A stretch of 64,000 nucleotides of DNA from Methanocella paludicola SANAE (GCF_000011005.1 NC_013665.1:1178001-1242000), one strand, 5' to 3'. Positions 25,215-37,238 are shown, counted from the stretch's first letter. Notes: generated by a model from the sequence alone, not told the origin. Numbers and translations: made by a program.

Positions 25215-27029
25215 ATGAAGTCTAGAATATTCGTCAACGGCGCGCTCATCGGGTCTCATGATAACCCGCTCGAGTTCGTCGAGAACATCCGCGAGAAGAG
25301 AAGACAGGGCATCATCTCGAACCAGATCAACATCGCATACCACAAGCTCACCAACGAAGTCATCATCAACACCGACATGGGCAGGGCCAGAAGGCCGCTC
25401 ATCATCGTGAAGAACGGCAAGCCCGTCATCACGAACGATGACATCGAGCAGGTCCGGAAGGGCGAGGCATCCTTCGACGACATGGTCAAGAGGGGCTTCA
25501 TCGAGTACATCGACGCCGAGGAAGAGGAGAACACGTTCATCGCCATCGACGAGTCCCAGCTTACCAAGGACCACACGCACATGGAACTGGACTCCTCGCT
25601 GATCCTGGGCATCGCCGCCGGCATGATCCCCTACCCGGAGCACAACGCCTCACCGAGAGTAACGATGGGCGCGGGCATGGTCAAGCAGTCGCTGGGCGTA
25701 TCCACTTCCAACCAGAAGCTGAGGCCGGACACCAGGGGCCACTTCCTGCACTACCCGCAGGAGGGCATCGTGAGCACCCAGACGGCACGCTCGATCAACT
25801 TCGATCAGAGGCCGTCGGGCCAGAACTTTGTCGTGGCCGTGCTTTCCTACGAGGGCTACAACATTGAAGATGCGCTCGTGTTCAACAAGGGCTCCATCGA
25901 GAGGGGCCTGGGCAGGTCGCACTTCTTCAGGACGACCGAGGGCGAAGAGCGCAGGTACCCCGGCGGACAGGAGGACACCTTCGAGGTGCCCGACGCCGAG
26001 GTAAGGGGCGCCCGCGAGTCCGAGTTCTATTCCATGCTGGACGAGGACGGCCTGGTGAACCCGGAGACCGAGGTCGGCCCGAACGATGTATTAATAGGCA
26101 AGACGAGCCCGCCGAGATTCCTGGAAGAGCCCACCGACCTGGGCGGCATCACTCCCTTAAAGCGCCGTGAAACGTCGGTGACCATGAGGAGCAACGAGAA
26201 GGGCATCGTCGACACGGTAATATTGACCGAGACCCAGAACGGCAGCCGCCTGGCCAAGGTACGCACCAGGGACCAGAGGGTCCCGGAGCTCGGCGACAAG
26301 TTCGCCTCAAGGCACGGGCAGAAGGGCGTCATCGGCCTGATCGCCCAGCAGGAGGACATGCCTTTCACCGAGAACGGTATGGTGCCGGACCTCATCATTA
26401 ACCCGCACGCCATCCCGTCCCGTATGACGATCGGCCACGTACTGGAGACCATCGGCGGCAAGATCGGCAGCCTCGAGGGAAGGTTCGTCGACGGCACCGC
26501 ATTCAATAACGAGACCGAGGACGAGCTGAGGAAAGAGTTCAAGAAGTTCGGCTTCTCGCACACCGGCAAAGAGGTCTTTTACGATGGCATTACCGGCCAG
26601 AGGATCACCGCCGATATATTCGTAGGCGTTATCCTGTACCAGAAGCTGTACCACATGGTCTCGTCCAAGATGCACGCCCGGTCCAGGGGCCCCGTACAGG
26701 TCCTGACCAGGCAGCCCACCGAAGGCCGTGCGAGGGAAGGCGGTCTCAGGTTCGGCGAAATGGAAAGAGATGTGATGATCGGCCACGGGGCCGCAATGGC
26801 GCTCAAGGAGAGGCTGCTCGACGAGTCCGACAAAGTGTTCGAGTACGTCTGCAACAACTGCGGCATGGTCGCCACCGAGGACAAGAAGAGAAGGCTCGTG
26901 TACTGCCCGAACTGCGGCGCGGACACGAATATATACAAGGTAGAAATGAGCTACGCTTTCAAGCTATTATTAGACGAGATGAAGGCGCTGGGCATAGCGC
27001 CCAGGCTGGACCTGGAGGACGCAGTATGA
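25215..27029 (+). CDS. rpoB1: RNA polymerase subunit B' (C-terminal half of beta-like subunit)
   Basis: A 604-residue catalytic subunit. It carries the hybrid-binding and wall regions ([21 protein letters not shown]), the switch region [14 protein letters not shown], the conserved [18 protein letters not shown], and a C-terminal zinc ribbon CNNCG...CPNCG near residues 555-580. ATG at 25215. It overlaps the next gene by four bases (ATGA), consistent with translational coupling in stoichiometric assembly. Confidence 0.97.
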   Translation: MKSRIFVNGALIGSHDNPLEFVENIREKRRQGIISNQINIAYHKLTNEVIINTDMGRARRPLIIVKNGKPVITNDDIEQVRKGEASFDDMVKRGFIEYIDAEEEENTFIAIDESQLTKDHTHMELDSSLILGIAAGMIPYPEHNASPRVTMGAGMVKQSLGVSTSNQKLRPDTRGHFLHYPQEGIVSTQTARSINFDQRPSGQNFVVAVLSYEGYNIEDALVFNKGSIERGLGRSHFFRTTEGEERRYPGGQEDTFEVPDAEVRGARESEFYSMLDEDGLVNPETEVGPNDVLIGKTSPPRFLEEPTDLGGITPLKRRETSVTMRSNEKGIVDTVILTETQNGSRLAKVRTRDQRVPELGDKFASRHGQKGVIGLIAQQEDMPFTENGMVPDLIINPHAIPSRMTIGHVLETIGGKIGSLEGRFVDGTAFNNETEDELRKEFKKFGFSHTGKEVFYDGITGQRITADIFVGVILYQKLYHMVSSKMHARSRGPVQVLTRQPTEGRAREGGLRFGEMERDVMIGHGAAMALKERLLDESDKVFEYVCNNCGMVATEDKKRRLVYCPNCGADTNIYKVEMSYAFKLLLDEMKALGIAPRLDLEDAV

Positions 27030-29659
27030 CCGCACCAAAGAGGATCCGTAAGATAAAGTTCGGCCTGCTATCGCCGGCCGAGATACGCAAGATGAGCGTG
27101 ACGAAGGTCATCACTGCCGATACGTACGACGACGATGGCTATCCCATCGACATGGGCCTGATGGACCCCCGGCTGGGCGTTATCGACCCCGGCCTGAGGT
27201 GCAAGACCTGCGGCGGAAGGCCGGGCGAATGCCCGGGCCACTTCGGCCACATCGAGCTCGCCTCGCCCGTCATTCACGTGGGCTTCGCGCGCCTGCTCCG
27301 TAAGATCCTGATGACGACCTGCCGGCGCTGCGGAAAGCTGATGCTGGACGACAAGGCGAAGGCCGATTACATCCGCCAGATCAAGACCAACATCCGGCTG
27401 GGCCAGCCCACCGACGAGATCGTCAAGAACGTCTTCAAGGACGCGAAATCGACCACCTGCCCGTACTGCGGCGAGGAGCAGAAGGAGATCAAGTTCGAAA
27501 AGCCGACCGGCTACATCGAGGACGGCCACAAGCTGATGCCCACCGATGTCCGTGACAGGCTCGAGATGATCCCGGACGAGGATATCGAGGTCTTCGGCAT
27601 GGACCCGAAGAACGCTAGGCCCGAATGGATGGTCCTGACCGTTCTGCCGGTACCGCCGGTAACCGTTCGCCCGTCCATCACCCTCGAGAGCGGGCAGCGC
27701 TCCGAGGATGACCTGACCCACAAGCTCGTGGACATCATCCGCATCAACCAGCGGTTCCAGGAGAACCGGGACGCAGGCGCCCCGCAGCTCATCATCGAAG
27801 ACCTGTGGGAACTGTTACAGTACCACGTTACCACTTACATCGATAACGCCGTATCGGGCGTTCCGCCGGCCAGGCACAGGAGCGGCAGGCCATTAAAGAC
27901 GCTATCGCAGCGTCTCAAGGGTAAGGAAGGCCGTTTCAGGGGCTCATTATCCGGTAAGCGTGTCAACTTCAGCGCCCGTACCGTCATCTCGCCCGACCCC
28001 AACCTGAGCATCAACCAGGTTGGCGTGCCCATGAGCATCGCGCGGGAAATGACCATACCCGTGACCGTGACTCCCTTCAACATCGAGTCGACGAAAGAGT
28101 ACGTCCGCCGCGGCTCCGAAAACCACCCCGGCGCTAATTACGTGAAGAGGCCGGACGGCCGCAGGCTCAAGGTCACCGATAAGAACTGCAGCGAGCTGGC
28201 CGACGCGCTCGACATCGGGTGGAAGATCGACCGCCAGCTCAAGGACGGCGACATCGTTCTCTTTAACCGGCAGCCGTCGCTGCACCGCATGAGCATCATG
28301 GGCCACTTCGTGAAAGTGATGCCCAACAAGACGTTCAGGCTCAACCCGGCGGTCTGTGCTCCCTATAACGCCGACTTTGACGGCGACGAAATGAACCTGC
28401 ACGTGCCCCAGAACATGGAGGCCATGGCCGAGGCGCGCATTCTCATGCTGGTACAGGAGAACATCCTGTCCCCGAGGTTCGGCGGCCCCATCATCGGCGG
28501 CCTGCACGACCACATCTCAGGCATTTACCTGCTGACCAAAGGCTACCAGATGTTCAGCGAGACCGAAGCGCTGGACGTGGTCCGGAAGGTCGGGATCAAG
28601 GAATTACCCGAGCCCGCGAAGGTCGAGAACGGCGCCCAGTACTGGAGCGGCAAGCAGATCTTCAGCGTCATCCTGCCGAAGACGCTGAGCATGACCTACA
28701 AGGCCAAGATCTGCGAGAACTGCGAGGTCTGTAAGAAAGAGGAATGCGAGAAGGACGCTTACGTCGTTATCCGTGACGGCGTGCTGAAGTGCGGCACGGT
28801 GGACGAGAAGGCCATCGGCGCTTTCAGCGGCAAGATCGTTGACCGTATCGTCAAGACGTACAGCGAGGACACGGCGGCCAAGTTCATCGACGATGTCACG
28901 CGTCTCGCTATCCGTGCCATCATGCGGTTTGGCTTCTCCTACGGTATTAGCGACACCGACATACCCAGAGAGGCCAAGGTTCAGACCACCGATATCATCC
29001 TCGACTCCGAGAAGCAGGTCAAGAAACTTATCGAAGCGTTCGACGCTGGCGAGCTCGAATCTTTACCTGGCAGGACTCTTAAGGAGACGCTCGAATTACG
29101 CATCATGCAGGAACTGGCAAAGGCCAGAGACGCCGCCGGCTCCATCGCGGGCAAGCACCTCGCGAGCGAGGGCAACAACTCGGCGGTCATCATGGCCCGG
29201 TCCGGCGCCAGGGGCAGCTTCCTGAACCTGACACAGATGACCGGGTGCGTCGGCCAGCAGTCCGTCCGTGGAGAGCGGATCATGAGAGGCTACAGCGACA
29301 GGACGCTCCCGCACTTCCAGCCTGGCGACTTAGGCGCGGACTCGAGAGGCTTCGTCGAATCCTCGTATAAAAAGGGCCTGAACCCGACCGAGTTCTTCTT
29401 CCACGCAATGGGCGGCAGAGAGGGTCTCGTCGATACTGCGGTCAGGACATCACAGTCCGGTTACCTGCAGCGCAGGCTTGTTAACGCACTACAGGACCTC
29501 GAGGTCAAGTACGACGGCACGGTAAGAGAGACCCGGGGCGTCATCGTCCAGTTCGAATATGGCGAGGACGGCGTCGACCCGATGAAGAGCGACTACGGCG
29601 AGGGCGTGAACGTCCAGCATATCGTCGAGACCGTCGCGAACGGGGGTGACTCGAAGTGA
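27026..29659 (+). CDS. rpoA1: RNA polymerase subunit A' (N-terminal part of beta-prime-like subunit)
   Basis: An 877-residue subunit holding the active-site metal loop [14 protein letters not shown]. The N-terminal clamp has zinc clusters [18 protein letters not shown] and CRRCG..CPYCG. The bridge and trigger regions lie near the end ([43 protein letters not shown]). An extra cysteine group, [12 protein letters not shown], lies near residue 565. The split from A'' falls after NVQHIVETV, as is usual in archaea. It overlaps rpoA2 by four bases. Confidence 0.97.
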   Translation: MTAPKRIRKIKFGLLSPAEIRKMSVTKVITADTYDDDGYPIDMGLMDPRLGVIDPGLRCKTCGGRPGECPGHFGHIELASPVIHVGFARLLRKILMTTCRRCGKLMLDDKAKADYIRQIKTNIRLGQPTDEIVKNVFKDAKSTTCPYCGEEQKEIKFEKPTGYIEDGHKLMPTDVRDRLEMIPDEDIEVFGMDPKNARPEWMVLTVLPVPPVTVRPSITLESGQRSEDDLTHKLVDIIRINQRFQENRDAGAPQLIIEDLWELLQYHVTTYIDNAVSGVPPARHRSGRPLKTLSQRLKGKEGRFRGSLSGKRVNFSARTVISPDPNLSINQVGVPMSIAREMTIPVTVTPFNIESTKEYVRRGSENHPGANYVKRPDGRRLKVTDKNCSELADALDIGWKIDRQLKDGDIVLFNRQPSLHRMSIMGHFVKVMPNKTFRLNPAVCAPYNADFDGDEMNLHVPQNMEAMAEARILMLVQENILSPRFGGPIIGGLHDHISGIYLLTKGYQMFSETEALDVVRKVGIKELPEPAKVENGAQYWSGKQIFSVILPKTLSMTYKAKICENCEVCKKEECEKDAYVVIRDGVLKCGTVDEKAIGAFSGKIVDRIVKTYSEDTAAKFIDDVTRLAIRAIMRFGFSYGISDTDIPREAKVQTTDIILDSEKQVKKLIEAFDAGELESLPGRTLKETLELRIMQELAKARDAAGSIAGKHLASEGNNSAVIMARSGARGSFLNLTQMTGCVGQQSVRGERIMRGYSDRTLPHFQPGDLGADSRGFVESSYKKGLNPTEFFFHAMGGREGLVDTAVRTSQSGYLQRRLVNALQDLEVKYDGTVRETRGVIVQFEYGEDGVDPMKSDYGEGVNVQHIVETVANGGDSK

Positions 29660-30825
29660 GCATATCAGAATCCACCATCGAGGCAGAGCTCAATAAGATC
29701 GAGGGCCTGCCGGCAAAGATCGTCGACGAGCTAAAGGCGAGCCTGAAGGACGTGAAGATCAGCAAGAAGCAGCTCGACGAGATCATCGAGAAGACCCGCG
29801 AGGCGTACTCGCACGCGAAAGTGGAGAACTGCGAAGCCGTCGGCATGGTCGCCGCACAGAGTATCGGCGAGCCCGGCACGCAGATGACGATGCGTACCTT
29901 CCACTATGCGGGCGTAGCCGAGATCGACGTTACGCTCGGCCTGCCCAGGCTTATCGAGATCGTGGACGCCAGGCGCGAGCCTTCCACTCCCATGATGACC
30001 ATTCACCTGTCCCCCGAGATATCGGGCAACAGGGACCCCGTCAGGAAACTTGCGTGGGAGCTTGAGGAGACCACGGTCAGCGACATCGGCTCCATCGCCA
30101 CGAACTTGAACGACATGACCATCATCATCGACCTCAACGAAAAGCAGGTCCTGCAGAGGAGCATGACCATCGACGAGGTCATGGGCAAGATCGGGGAAGT
30201 CACCGGGCTCAAGATCGACGTGAACGACAACCGTCTCACCGTCCATCCCGAGGGCGAGTCCTATCGTGATCTGCTCCAGATGGTAGAAACGATACGAACG
30301 ATACTTTTAAAAGGCATAAAAGGTATTAGTCGTGTCGTCATCCGAAAAGAAGAGAACGAGTATGTAATATATACTCAGGGCTCCGCGCTGAAGAAGGTCA
30401 TACACTTCGACGGCGTCGACGCCTCCAGGACCAAGACGAACAACATCAACGAGATCTCCGAGGTCCTGGGCATCGAAGCGGCCCGAAACGCGATCATCAA
30501 TGAAGCCCTCGACACGCTGTCCGAGCAGGGTCTCACGGTCGACATCCGGCACATCATGCTGGTCGCCGACATGATGAGCATCGACGGCGAGGTCAAGCAG
30601 ATCGGCAGGCACGGCATCTCGGGCGAGAAGGCCAGCGTCCTGTCGAGAGCGGCTTTCGAGGTCACGGTGAACCACCTCCTCGACGCCGCCGTCGCGGGCG
30701 AAGTCGATGAGCTGACCGGCGTAACTGAAAATGTTATTGTCGGGCAGCCGATACAGCTAGGCACCGGGGACGTAGAGCTTATAACCACATCCTCGAGCCT
30801 CAAGAAAACAAAGTCTAAGGCTTAG
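29656..30825 (+). CDS. rpoA2: RNA polymerase subunit A'' (C-terminal part of beta-prime-like subunit)
   Basis: A 389-residue subunit, starting at GTG 29656. It supplies the C-terminal part of the largest subunit, including the conserved [29 protein letters not shown] trigger/cleft motif near residues 55-85 and [18 protein letters not shown]. The tail is lysine- and serine-rich. It is translationally coupled to rpoA1 by overlap, and followed 31 bases later by rpl30e. Confidence 0.97.
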   Translation: MSISESTIEAELNKIEGLPAKIVDELKASLKDVKISKKQLDEIIEKTREAYSHAKVENCEAVGMVAAQSIGEPGTQMTMRTFHYAGVAEIDVTLGLPRLIEIVDARREPSTPMMTIHLSPEISGNRDPVRKLAWELEETTVSDIGSIATNLNDMTIIIDLNEKQVLQRSMTIDEVMGKIGEVTGLKIDVNDNRLTVHPEGESYRDLLQMVETIRTILLKGIKGISRVVIRKEENEYVIYTQGSALKKVIHFDGVDASRTKTNNINEISEVLGIEAARNAIINEALDTLSEQGLTVDIRHIMLVADMMSIDGEVKQIGRHGISGEKASVLSRAAFEVTVNHLLDAAVAGEVDELTGVTENVIVGQPIQLGTGDVELITTSSSLKKTKSKA

Positions 30826-30856
30826 ACAAGCCTAAGGCTAAACCTCAGGAAAAAGA

Positions 30857-31171
30857 GTGATTAGAATGCAGATAGACTTGGACAAGTCACTGAGAAGCGT
30901 TATGAGGACCGGCAAAGTCCTGGTAGGGACCAAGCAGGCCATAAAAGCAAGTAAACGCGGAGTAGCGAAACTTGTCATCGTGGCCTCCAACTGTCCCACC
31001 GATGTAAAGAAGCAGATAGCAGACAGCAAGGTGCCCATATACGAGTTCCCGGGATTGAGCGTAGACCTGGGGCCCATATGCGGCAAGCCGTTCATCGTCT
31101 CGGCATTGACCGTACTGGATGCCGGCGAGTCGGACATCATGGCATTAGCCAGGGGTGTACAGAGTGCCTGA
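30857..31171 (+). CDS. rpl30e: Ribosomal protein eL30
   Basis: A 104-residue RNA-binding protein of the L7Ae/L30e/S12e fold: SLRSVMRTGKVLVGTKQAIKASKRGVAKLVIVASNCP, then PIYEFPGLSVDLGPICGKPF. This gene usually sits between rpoA2 and nusA in archaea, as here. GTG at 30857 is 6 bases after CAGGA; the ATG at 30866 is the alternative. It overlaps nusA by eight bases. Confidence 0.95.
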   Translation: MIRMQIDLDKSLRSVMRTGKVLVGTKQAIKASKRGVAKLVIVASNCPTDVKKQIADSKVPIYEFPGLSVDLGPICGKPFIVSALTVLDAGESDIMALARGVQSA

Positions 31172-31607
31172 AGTCTCATTCACTACGGAGACGATGAGGT
31201 ACATCGCGCTCTTCGAGTCGCTGACCGGAGCGCACGCCAAAGACTGCCTCATCCTTGAGGGCGAGGACAGCCGCATCGTGTTCGTAGTAAAGAGTGGAGA
31301 CATGGGCTTAGCTATCGGTAAAAATGGTAACAACATCAATCGTGTGAAGAAACAGATAGGAAGGCACGTCGAAGTCATCGAGTATAATGAGGATCCTAAG
31401 GAATTCATCAAGAACCTGTTTCAGCCGGCCACCGTGAAGAACATCGTCATTTCGACGAAAGGCGAAAGGACGTTAGCCATCGTGGACGTGGCCACCAAGG
31501 ATAAGGGCCTGGCCATCGGAAAGAACGGCAGGAACATCAACAAGGTCAAATTACTCGCACAAAGACATCATACGGTCGACGATGTCATCATCAATAATCA
31601 AAAGTAA
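31164..31607 (+). CDS. nusA: Archaeal NusA-like transcription factor
   Basis: A 147-residue protein with two KH domains only. The archaeal form lacks the N-terminal polymerase-binding and S1 domains of bacterial NusA. The KH signature loops are seen twice: GLAIGKNGNNINRVKKQIG and GLAIGKNGRNINKVKLLAQ. It is thought to bind nascent RNA in termination or antitermination. The GTG at 31164 follows GGGGTGTAC; an earlier GTG at 31155 would add three residues. Co-transcribed with uS12 and the rest of the str operon. Confidence 0.95.
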   Translation: MPEVSFTTETMRYIALFESLTGAHAKDCLILEGEDSRIVFVVKSGDMGLAIGKNGNNINRVKKQIGRHVEVIEYNEDPKEFIKNLFQPATVKNIVISTKGERTLAIVDVATKDKGLAIGKNGRNINKVKLLAQRHHTVDDVIINNQK

Positions 31608-31619
31608 GGTCGTGAATAG

Positions 31620-32048
31620 ATGGGATATGGAAAATTTGCAGCTCGCAAACTCGATCATGAAAGGAAAAATTACAGATGGAGTGACAGAGACTACGCCAGG
31701 CGCGTACTAAGGCTCGACGAGAAGGCCGACCCCTTAGAGGGAGCGCCCCAGGCGAAGGGTATCGTATTAGAGAAGATCGGAGTAGAGGCCAAGCAGCCGA
31801 ACTCCGCCATAAGAAAGTGCATCAGGATCCAGCTGATCAAGAACGGCCGCCAGGTAACGGCATTCTGCCCGGGCGACGGCGCGATCAACTTCATCGATGA
31901 GCACGACGAGGTCACCATCGAGGGCATCGGCGGACGTATGGGCGGTTCTTACGGCGATATCCCTGGCGTCAGGTTCAGGGTATGCAAGGTGAACGACGTA
32001 TCGCTCGACGAGCTCGTGAAGGGCAAGAGAGAGAAGCCATTAAGGTAA
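31620..32048 (+). CDS. rps12: Ribosomal protein uS12
   Basis: A 142-residue protein of the small subunit decoding centre. The conserved stretches are [20 protein letters not shown] and [39 protein letters not shown] and the basic C-terminus. ATG at 31620. Gene order nusA-rps12-rps7-fusA is the archaeal str operon. Confidence 0.97.
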   Translation: MGYGKFAARKLDHERKNYRWSDRDYARRVLRLDEKADPLEGAPQAKGIVLEKIGVEAKQPNSAIRKCIRIQLIKNGRQVTAFCPGDGAINFIDEHDEVTIEGIGGRMGGSYGDIPGVRFRVCKVNDVSLDELVKGKREKPLR

Positions 32049-32057
32049 GGTGGAAGT

Positions 32058-32624
32058 TTGTCAGATTTATTGCTATTCGGCAAATGGGATACGACTCAGG
32101 TCAACGTCAAGGACCCGAGCATCAAGAGGTACGTTAACCTCACCCCCGTCGTCGTGCCGCACACCGGCGGACGGCTGGGCTGCAAGCAGTTCGGCAAGGC
32201 CGAGATGCCGATCGTTGAGCGGCTCATTAATAAGCTGATGAGGAACGAGTTCAACACCGGCGAGAAGATCAAGTGCTACAACATCGTGCGCGACGCGTTC
32301 GACATCATCAACCGGCGGACCAAGCAGAACCCGGTCCAGGTATTTGTCGACGCCATCGAGAACGCAGGGCCCCGTGAGGACACCGTCCGTCTCAAGTACG
32401 GCGGCATCAACGTCCCCAAGGCAGTGGACGTATCGCCCATGAGGCGTGTCGACCAGGCGCTCATGTTCATCGCATCCGGCGCCGAGAAGGCCTCTTTCAA
32501 GAGCAAGAAGTCCATCGAGGACGCGCTCGCCGATGAGCTCATCGCGGCCTCGAAGGGCGACGTGAAGAGCGCCTCCGTGGCCAAGAGAGACGAAAAGGAA
32601 AGGGTGGCTAAGGCAGCCCGTTAA
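32058..32624 (+). CDS. rps7: Ribosomal protein uS7
   Basis: A 188-residue 16S rRNA-binding assembly protein at the mRNA exit channel. Conserved [41 protein letters not shown] and [15 protein letters not shown]. The TTG start at 32058 has AAGGTGGAAG upstream. The last ~25 residues are Lys/Ala-rich. Confidence 0.96.
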   Translation: MSDLLLFGKWDTTQVNVKDPSIKRYVNLTPVVVPHTGGRLGCKQFGKAEMPIVERLINKLMRNEFNTGEKIKCYNIVRDAFDIINRRTKQNPVQVFVDAIENAGPREDTVRLKYGGINVPKAVDVSPMRRVDQALMFIASGAEKASFKSKKSIEDALADELIAASKGDVKSASVAKRDEKERVAKAAR

Positions 32625-32643
32625 TACCTAGAGGATAGTGTTT

Positions 32644-34842
32644 ATGGCGACTAGAGGAAAGAAGATGGTCGAGCGGGTCACGGGGCTCATGGATAAGCCG
32701 ACCCTGATCCGCAACATAGGCATTTGTGCCCATATCGACCATGGAAAGACCACGTTATCGGACAACCTGCTGGGCGGCTCGGGCATGATCTCCATGGACC
32801 TGGCCGGCAAGCAGCTTTTCATGGACTTCGACGAGGAAGAGCAGGCAAGAGGCATCACGATCAACGCGGCCAACGTATCGATGGTCCACGAGGTCGGCGG
32901 CGAGGAATACCTGATTAACCTCATCGACACGCCGGGACACGTCGACTTCGGCGGCGACGTCACCAGGGCCATGAGGGCCGTGGACGGGGCCGTTGTCGTC
33001 GTCGACGCGGTCGAGGGCACCATGCCCCAGACCGAGACCGTGCTCAGGCAGGCTCTCCGGGAGAACGTCAAGCCCATCCTGTTCATCAACAAGGTGGACC
33101 GTCTCATCAACGAGCTCAAGATCGAGAAGAAAGACATGCCCATCCGGCTTGCCAAGGTCATCGACCACGTCAACAAGCTGGTCAGGAACATGTCCCCCGA
33201 GCACTACGAGAAGGACGGCTGGAAGCTGGATGCCGCAAAAGGCACCGTCTGCTTCGGCTCCGCGCTCTACAAGTGGGCCGTGTCGATCCCCTCGATGAAG
33301 GCGAGCGGTATCGGCTTCAACGAGGTCTATGACTACTGTAAGTCGGGTAACATGAAGGATCTGGCCCTGAAGTCCCCGCTGCACTCAGTGCTGCTGGACG
33401 CTGTGGTACACCACCTGCCCAATCCGCTGGAAGCGCAGAAGAGGCGTATACCGGTCATCTGGAGGGGCGACAAGGAGTCCAAGGTCGGCAAGGACCTCAT
33501 GACCGCTAACCCCAACGAAGAGATCGTGTTCATGGTCACGAAGATCCTGACCGACCCGCACGCGGGCGAAGTGGCCGTCGGCCGCTTATTCGCCGGCACG
33601 CTGGCGAGGGGCCAGGAGCTATATATCTCGGGCACCGCCACGACGAACCGTGTCCAGTCCGTGGCCATTTCCATGGGCGCGGACCGTGTCGAGGTCGAGA
33701 AGATCCCGGCGGGCAACATCGCCGCGGTCACCGGCCTCAGGGACGCCATCGTCGGCTCCACCGGCTCAACCGTCCGTGAGATGACCCCGTTCGAGGCCAT
33801 CAAGCACGTCTCGGAGCCCGTCATGACCGTGGCCGTCGAGGCCAAGAACATGAAGGACCTCCCGAAGCTGGTCGAGGCCCTGCGGCAGGTGGCCAAGGAA
33901 GACCCCACCGTCAAGGTCGAGATCAACGAGGAGACCGGCGAGCACCTCATATCGGGCATGGGCGAACTCCACTTAGAGATCGTCACCAAGTCCAGGATCA
34001 CCAGGGACAGGGGCATCGAGGTCATCACCTCCGAGCCCATCGTCGTGTACCGTGAGACCGTTATAAGCAAGGCGGGCCCCATCGAAGGTAAGTCCCCCAA
34101 CAAGCACAACCGGTTCTACGTGCACATCGAGCCCCTCGAGCAGCCGATCTTCGACGCCATCAAGAACGGCGACTTCTCCATGAACATGATGGAGATGGAC
34201 CGGAGGAAGATGCTCGAGAGCCTGGGCATGAACAAGGATGAGGCCAAGGGCGTTACGCACGTTTACGGCACCAACATGCTCATCGACCAGACCAAGGGTA
34301 TCCAGTACCTGAAGGAGACCATGGAGCTCATCATCGAAGGCATGGAAGAGGCTCTGAAGAACGGCCCGCTGGCCAGAGAGCCCGCCCAGGGCATAAAGAT
34401 CCGGCTCGTCGATGTCAAGCTGCACGAAGATGCCGTCCACCGTGGCCCCGCGCAGGTCATCCCCGCGATGAGGACCGCCGTACAGGGCGGCGTGCTCATG
34501 TCCGGCCCGACGCTGCTCGAGCCCGTCCAGAAGGTCTTCATCAGCGTCCCGCAGACCCAGATGGGCGCGGCTGTCCGTGAAATACAGGGCAGGCGCGGCG
34601 TCATCAACGATATCCAGTCCGAGGGCGACATGTCCATCATCGAAGGGCAGGCGCCTGTGGCGGAATTATTCGGCTTCGCCAGCGACATCCGCGGCGCGAC
34701 CGAAGGCCGTGCGCTGTGGAACACCGAGTTCCTCGGGTTCTTCCCGGTACCGGGCAGCATGCAGAACGAAATAGTGATCAACATCCGCAAGAGGAAGGGG
34801 CTCAAGGCCGAGATACCGAGGCCGAGCGACTTCCTCGAATAA
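32644..34842 (+). CDS. fusA: Translation elongation factor 2 (EF-2)
   Basis: A 732-residue GTPase that drives ribosomal translocation. G motifs: [32 protein letters not shown] and NKVDRLI. The diphthamide site is the histidine near residue 598 in [18 protein letters not shown], so it is a target of the diphthamide pathway. ATG at 32644 is 9 bases after GAGG; the GTG at 32638 is too close to the ribosome site. Last gene of the polymerase/str operon, with a terminator after it. Confidence 0.97.
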   Translation: MATRGKKMVERVTGLMDKPTLIRNIGICAHIDHGKTTLSDNLLGGSGMISMDLAGKQLFMDFDEEEQARGITINAANVSMVHEVGGEEYLINLIDTPGHVDFGGDVTRAMRAVDGAVVVVDAVEGTMPQTETVLRQALRENVKPILFINKVDRLINELKIEKKDMPIRLAKVIDHVNKLVRNMSPEHYEKDGWKLDAAKGTVCFGSALYKWAVSIPSMKASGIGFNEVYDYCKSGNMKDLALKSPLHSVLLDAVVHHLPNPLEAQKRRIPVIWRGDKESKVGKDLMTANPNEEIVFMVTKILTDPHAGEVAVGRLFAGTLARGQELYISGTATTNRVQSVAISMGADRVEVEKIPAGNIAAVTGLRDAIVGSTGSTVREMTPFEAIKHVSEPVMTVAVEAKNMKDLPKLVEALRQVAKEDPTVKVEINEETGEHLISGMGELHLEIVTKSRITRDRGIEVITSEPIVVYRETVISKAGPIEGKSPNKHNRFYVHIEPLEQPIFDAIKNGDFSMNMMEMDRRKMLESLGMNKDEAKGVTHVYGTNMLIDQTKGIQYLKETMELIIEGMEEALKNGPLAREPAQGIKIRLVDVKLHEDAVHRGPAQVIPAMRTAVQGGVLMSGPTLLEPVQKVFISVPQTQMGAAVREIQGRRGVINDIQSEGDMSIIEGQAPVAELFGFASDIRGATEGRALWNTEFLGFFPVPGSMQNEIVINIRKRKGLKAEIPRPSDFLE

Positions 34843-34849
34843 GTAGAGA

Positions 34850-34866
34850 AGGCGCCACTGGCGCCT
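34850..34866 (+). terminator. Hairpin after fusA
   Basis: AGGCGCC and GGCGCCT flank an ACT loop directly after the fusA stop, followed by an AT-rich stretch. It separates fusA from tuf, which has its own TATA box. Confidence 0.65.
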
Positions 34867-34887
34867 CACTTTACTTATAAAAAAACG

Positions 34888-34902
34888 AAAGGTATAAAAA
34901 CA
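34888..34902 (+). promoter_or_regulatory. TATA box for tuf
   Basis: A GAAAGGTATAAAAAC sequence lies about 75 bases before the tuf start codon and just after the fusA hairpin, consistent with independent strong transcription of EF-1A. Confidence 0.55.
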
Positions 34903-34968
34903 ACGAATGCCTTTACGATTGCAAGTAAACACAGCATATATGTGGATATATATTCGGAGGAAATATAA

Positions 34969-36249
34969 ATGGCAGCAACTAAGCCGCACATGAATTTAGC
35001 AGTCATCGGACACATCGACCACGGCAAGAGCACCCTTGTCGGCAGGCTGATGTTCGAGACCGGCGCCGTACCGGCGCACGTCATCGAGCAGTACAGGAAG
35101 GAAGCAGAGTCCAAGGGTAAGGCGACCTTCGAATTCGCCTGGGTCATGGACTCGCTGAAGGAAGAGCGTGAGAGAGGCATTACGATCGATATCGCTCACA
35201 GAAGGTTCGACACCGAGAAGTTCTACTTCACCGTCGTGGACTGTCCGGGCCACCGGGACTTCGTCAAGAACATGATCACAGGCGCATCCCAGGCAGATGC
35301 CGCTATCCTCGTCGTCGGCGCACCCGATGGCGTAATGCAGCAGACCAAGGAACACATCTTCCTGTCCAGGACGCTCGGCATCAGCCAGCTCATCGTCGCC
35401 ATCAACAAGATGGACGCGGTCAACTACGACCAGAAGAGATACGATGAGGTCAAGACCGAAGTCTCCAAGATCCTCAAGATGGTCGGATTCAAGACCGACA
35501 CCATCCCGTTCATCCCGACCTCGGCGTTCAAGGGCGACAACATCGCCAAGCACTCCGAGAACACCAAGTGGTACACGGGCTACACGATCCTTGAGGCGCT
35601 CAACCAGCTTACCGAGCCCCAGAAGCCCACTCAGCTGCCCATGAGGACCCCGATCCAGGACGTATATACCATCTCCGGTATCGGCGTAGTCCCCGTAGGC
35701 CGTGTCGAGACGGGCATCATGAAGAAGGGCGACAAGGTCATCTTCAGGCCCTCCATCGACGGCGTAGGCGCCGCTGGTGAGGTCAAGTCCATCGAGATGC
35801 ACCACGAAGAGATCCCCCAGGCACTGCCCGGCGACAACATCGGCTTCAACGTCCGTGGTGTCGAGAAGAACGCCATCAGGCGTGGCGACGTCTGCGGCCC
35901 CGTTGACAAGCAGCCCACCGTGGCTACCGAGTTCAAGGCCCAGATCCAGGTCCTGCAGCACCCCTCTGCCATCAGCGCTGGCTACACCCCGGTGTTCCAC
36001 TGCCACACGGCGCAGGTCGCATGCATGATCACCCAGATCCTGGCCAAGCTCGACCCCAAGACGGGCGGCGTCAAGGAAGAGAACCCGGCCTTCATCAAGG
36101 CGGGCGACCCGGCGATCGTTCTCGTAAGGCCCACCAGGCCCATGTGCATCGAGAAGGTCAAGGAGATCCCGCAGCTCGGCAGGTTCGCTATCCGTGATAT
36201 GGGCCAGACCATCGCTGCCGGCGTCGTGATCGATATCACCCCGAGGTAA
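34969..36249 (+). CDS. tuf: Translation elongation factor 1A (EF-1 alpha)
   Basis: A 426-residue GTPase that delivers aminoacyl-tRNA to the ribosome. G motifs [21 protein letters not shown] and NKMD are intact, followed by SAFKGDNI, the beta-barrel domains with [16 protein letters not shown], and the C-terminal [19 protein letters not shown] at 34969 follows CGGAGGAAAT. Codon use is strongly biased, as expected for a highly expressed gene. Confidence 0.98.
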   Translation: MAATKPHMNLAVIGHIDHGKSTLVGRLMFETGAVPAHVIEQYRKEAESKGKATFEFAWVMDSLKEERERGITIDIAHRRFDTEKFYFTVVDCPGHRDFVKNMITGASQADAAILVVGAPDGVMQQTKEHIFLSRTLGISQLIVAINKMDAVNYDQKRYDEVKTEVSKILKMVGFKTDTIPFIPTSAFKGDNIAKHSENTKWYTGYTILEALNQLTEPQKPTQLPMRTPIQDVYTISGIGVVPVGRVETGIMKKGDKVIFRPSIDGVGAAGEVKSIEMHHEEIPQALPGDNIGFNVRGVEKNAIRRGDVCGPVDKQPTVATEFKAQIQVLQHPSAISAGYTPVFHCHTAQVACMITQILAKLDPKTGGVKEENPAFIKAGDPAIVLVRPTRPMCIEKVKEIPQLGRFAIRDMGQTIAAGVVIDITPR

Positions 36250-36260
36250 GGTTAATATAG

Positions 36261-36286
36261 AAGGATGGACTACTATGTCCGTCCTT
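36261..36286 (+). promoter_or_regulatory. Hairpin between tuf and rps10
   Basis: AAGGATGGAC and GTCCGTCCTT form a 10-bp stem with one mismatch around TACTAT. It could attenuate or process the tuf-rps10 transcript and adjust the ratio of the two products. Confidence 0.5.
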
Positions 36287-36309
36287 TCATATTATTTAGG
36301 TGACATATC

Positions 36310-36624
36310 ATGGCAGCACAAAAAGCAAGGATCAGGCTTTCAGGAACTTCACCCACGAAGTTAGACGATGTCTGCGGACAGGTGAAGAAGATCGCCGAGA
36401 AGACCGGCGTAAGCATTTCGGGACCTGTACCTTTACCGACGAAGCGCCTGGTCGTACCGACCAGAAAGAGCCCGAGCGGCGAAGGCACTGCGACCTGGGA
36501 ACACTGGGAGATGCGTGTGCATAAGAGGCTCATCGACATCGACGCAGACGAGCGTGCTTTAAGGCAGCTGATGCGTATCCAGGTGCCCAAGGACATCAAC
36601 ATCGAGATCGTCCTGAAAGACTAA
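36310..36624 (+). CDS. rps10: Ribosomal protein uS10
   Basis: A 104-residue small-subunit head protein. Conserved [40 protein letters not shown] and [23 protein letters not shown] at 36310, preceded by TTAGGTGACA. It follows tuf, as in most archaea. Confidence 0.97.
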   Translation: MAAQKARIRLSGTSPTKLDDVCGQVKKIAEKTGVSISGPVPLPTKRLVVPTRKSPSGEGTATWEHWEMRVHKRLIDIDADERALRQLMRIQVPKDINIEIVLKD

Positions 36625-36625
36625 G

Positions 36626-36810
36626 TTCGTTCGGATGAACGAATATCGTTCTGAACAATCAATCGTTCTCGAACGAGTATAGCAGTCGAACATCATTAAC
36701 GTAAAAACGTGTTCCGGATGTAGATTCGGAACGAGTAGAAAGGTTCATTGAACCTTTACATCTCCTCCAATCATAGATGTAGTAGGGGTTCTTTGATATC
36801 CCCTACCAAA
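36626..36810. other. Run of five hairpins downstream of rps10
   Basis: Five separate perfect inverted repeats follow the rps10 stop in under 200 bases: TTCGTTC/GAACGAA (36626-36643), TCGTTC/GAACGA (36663-36676), GTTCCG/CGGAAC (36711-36732), AAAGGTTC/GAACCTTT (36739-36757) and GTAGGGG/CCCCTAC (36782-36806). The first four share a GTTC/GAAC core. The last may be the terminator. Confidence 0.65.
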
Positions 36811-36845
36811 CTTGTTTTAGCGTATTATCAAATGGCTGTTAAAGG

Positions 36846-37238
36846 CTACTTTTTGGCTACTTTAAGGTGTGAAAGCCCGATATTATTCAGTATCTCGTCA
36901 ACATCCTCTGAAAAATCCTTTTCTACATTTCGAATATAGATCGCATCATCGTCAAAGGGGGCATCATTTGCAGAGATCTCATACACAGGCTCGATCATGC
37001 ATTGTCCTTGCTGCGGGATGCCCAGGTGCCATTGGCCGTTATAGTATCCTATGGCTACCTTTTTTCCAACATGACATTTATCTTTGACGTAACCTCTTTG
37101 TCTGTCATCCAGCAGGATGGGTATTAATTGATCGTTATTCCTCACGAGTACGATCGCTTCCATCGAATACCGGGAAAATGGCAATACAAAGTCCACTATC
37201 TCGCCCACGGACACGTTTTCATGGATCTCTTCTTTCAA
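36846..37238 (-). CDS. Hypothetical protein, 130 aa
   Basis: No family recognised. The sequence is acidic, without a membrane segment, and rich in predicted beta strand in its first 90 residues (GEIVDFVLPFSRYSMEAIVLVRN, RGYVKDKCHVGKKVAIGYYNGQWHLG), which suggests a small beta-barrel. The C-terminus is a helical DEILNNIGLSHLK segment. The TTG at 37236-37238 has GGGGTAGACG upstream; no ATG is available near it. GC content is lower than in the neighbouring ribosomal genes, and it lies beside repeats and an IS, so it may be an acquired gene. Confidence 0.55.
   Translation of the reverse strand: MKEEIHENVSVGEIVDFVLPFSRYSMEAIVLVRNNDQLIPILLDDRQRGYVKDKCHVGKKVAIGYYNGQWHLGIPQQGQCMIEPVYEISANDAPFDDDAIYIRNVEKDFSEDVDEILNNIGLSHLKVAKK

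Noticed and set aside
32755-33384. 209-codon minus-strand open frame inside fusA
   Set aside because: Antisense shadow of EF-2; no start signal or family resemblance.
34996-36006. 336-codon open frame on the minus strand across tuf
   Set aside because: It is the antisense shadow of the highly biased EF-1A gene, with Val/Asp/Leu-rich composition typical of such mirrors and no ribosome site.
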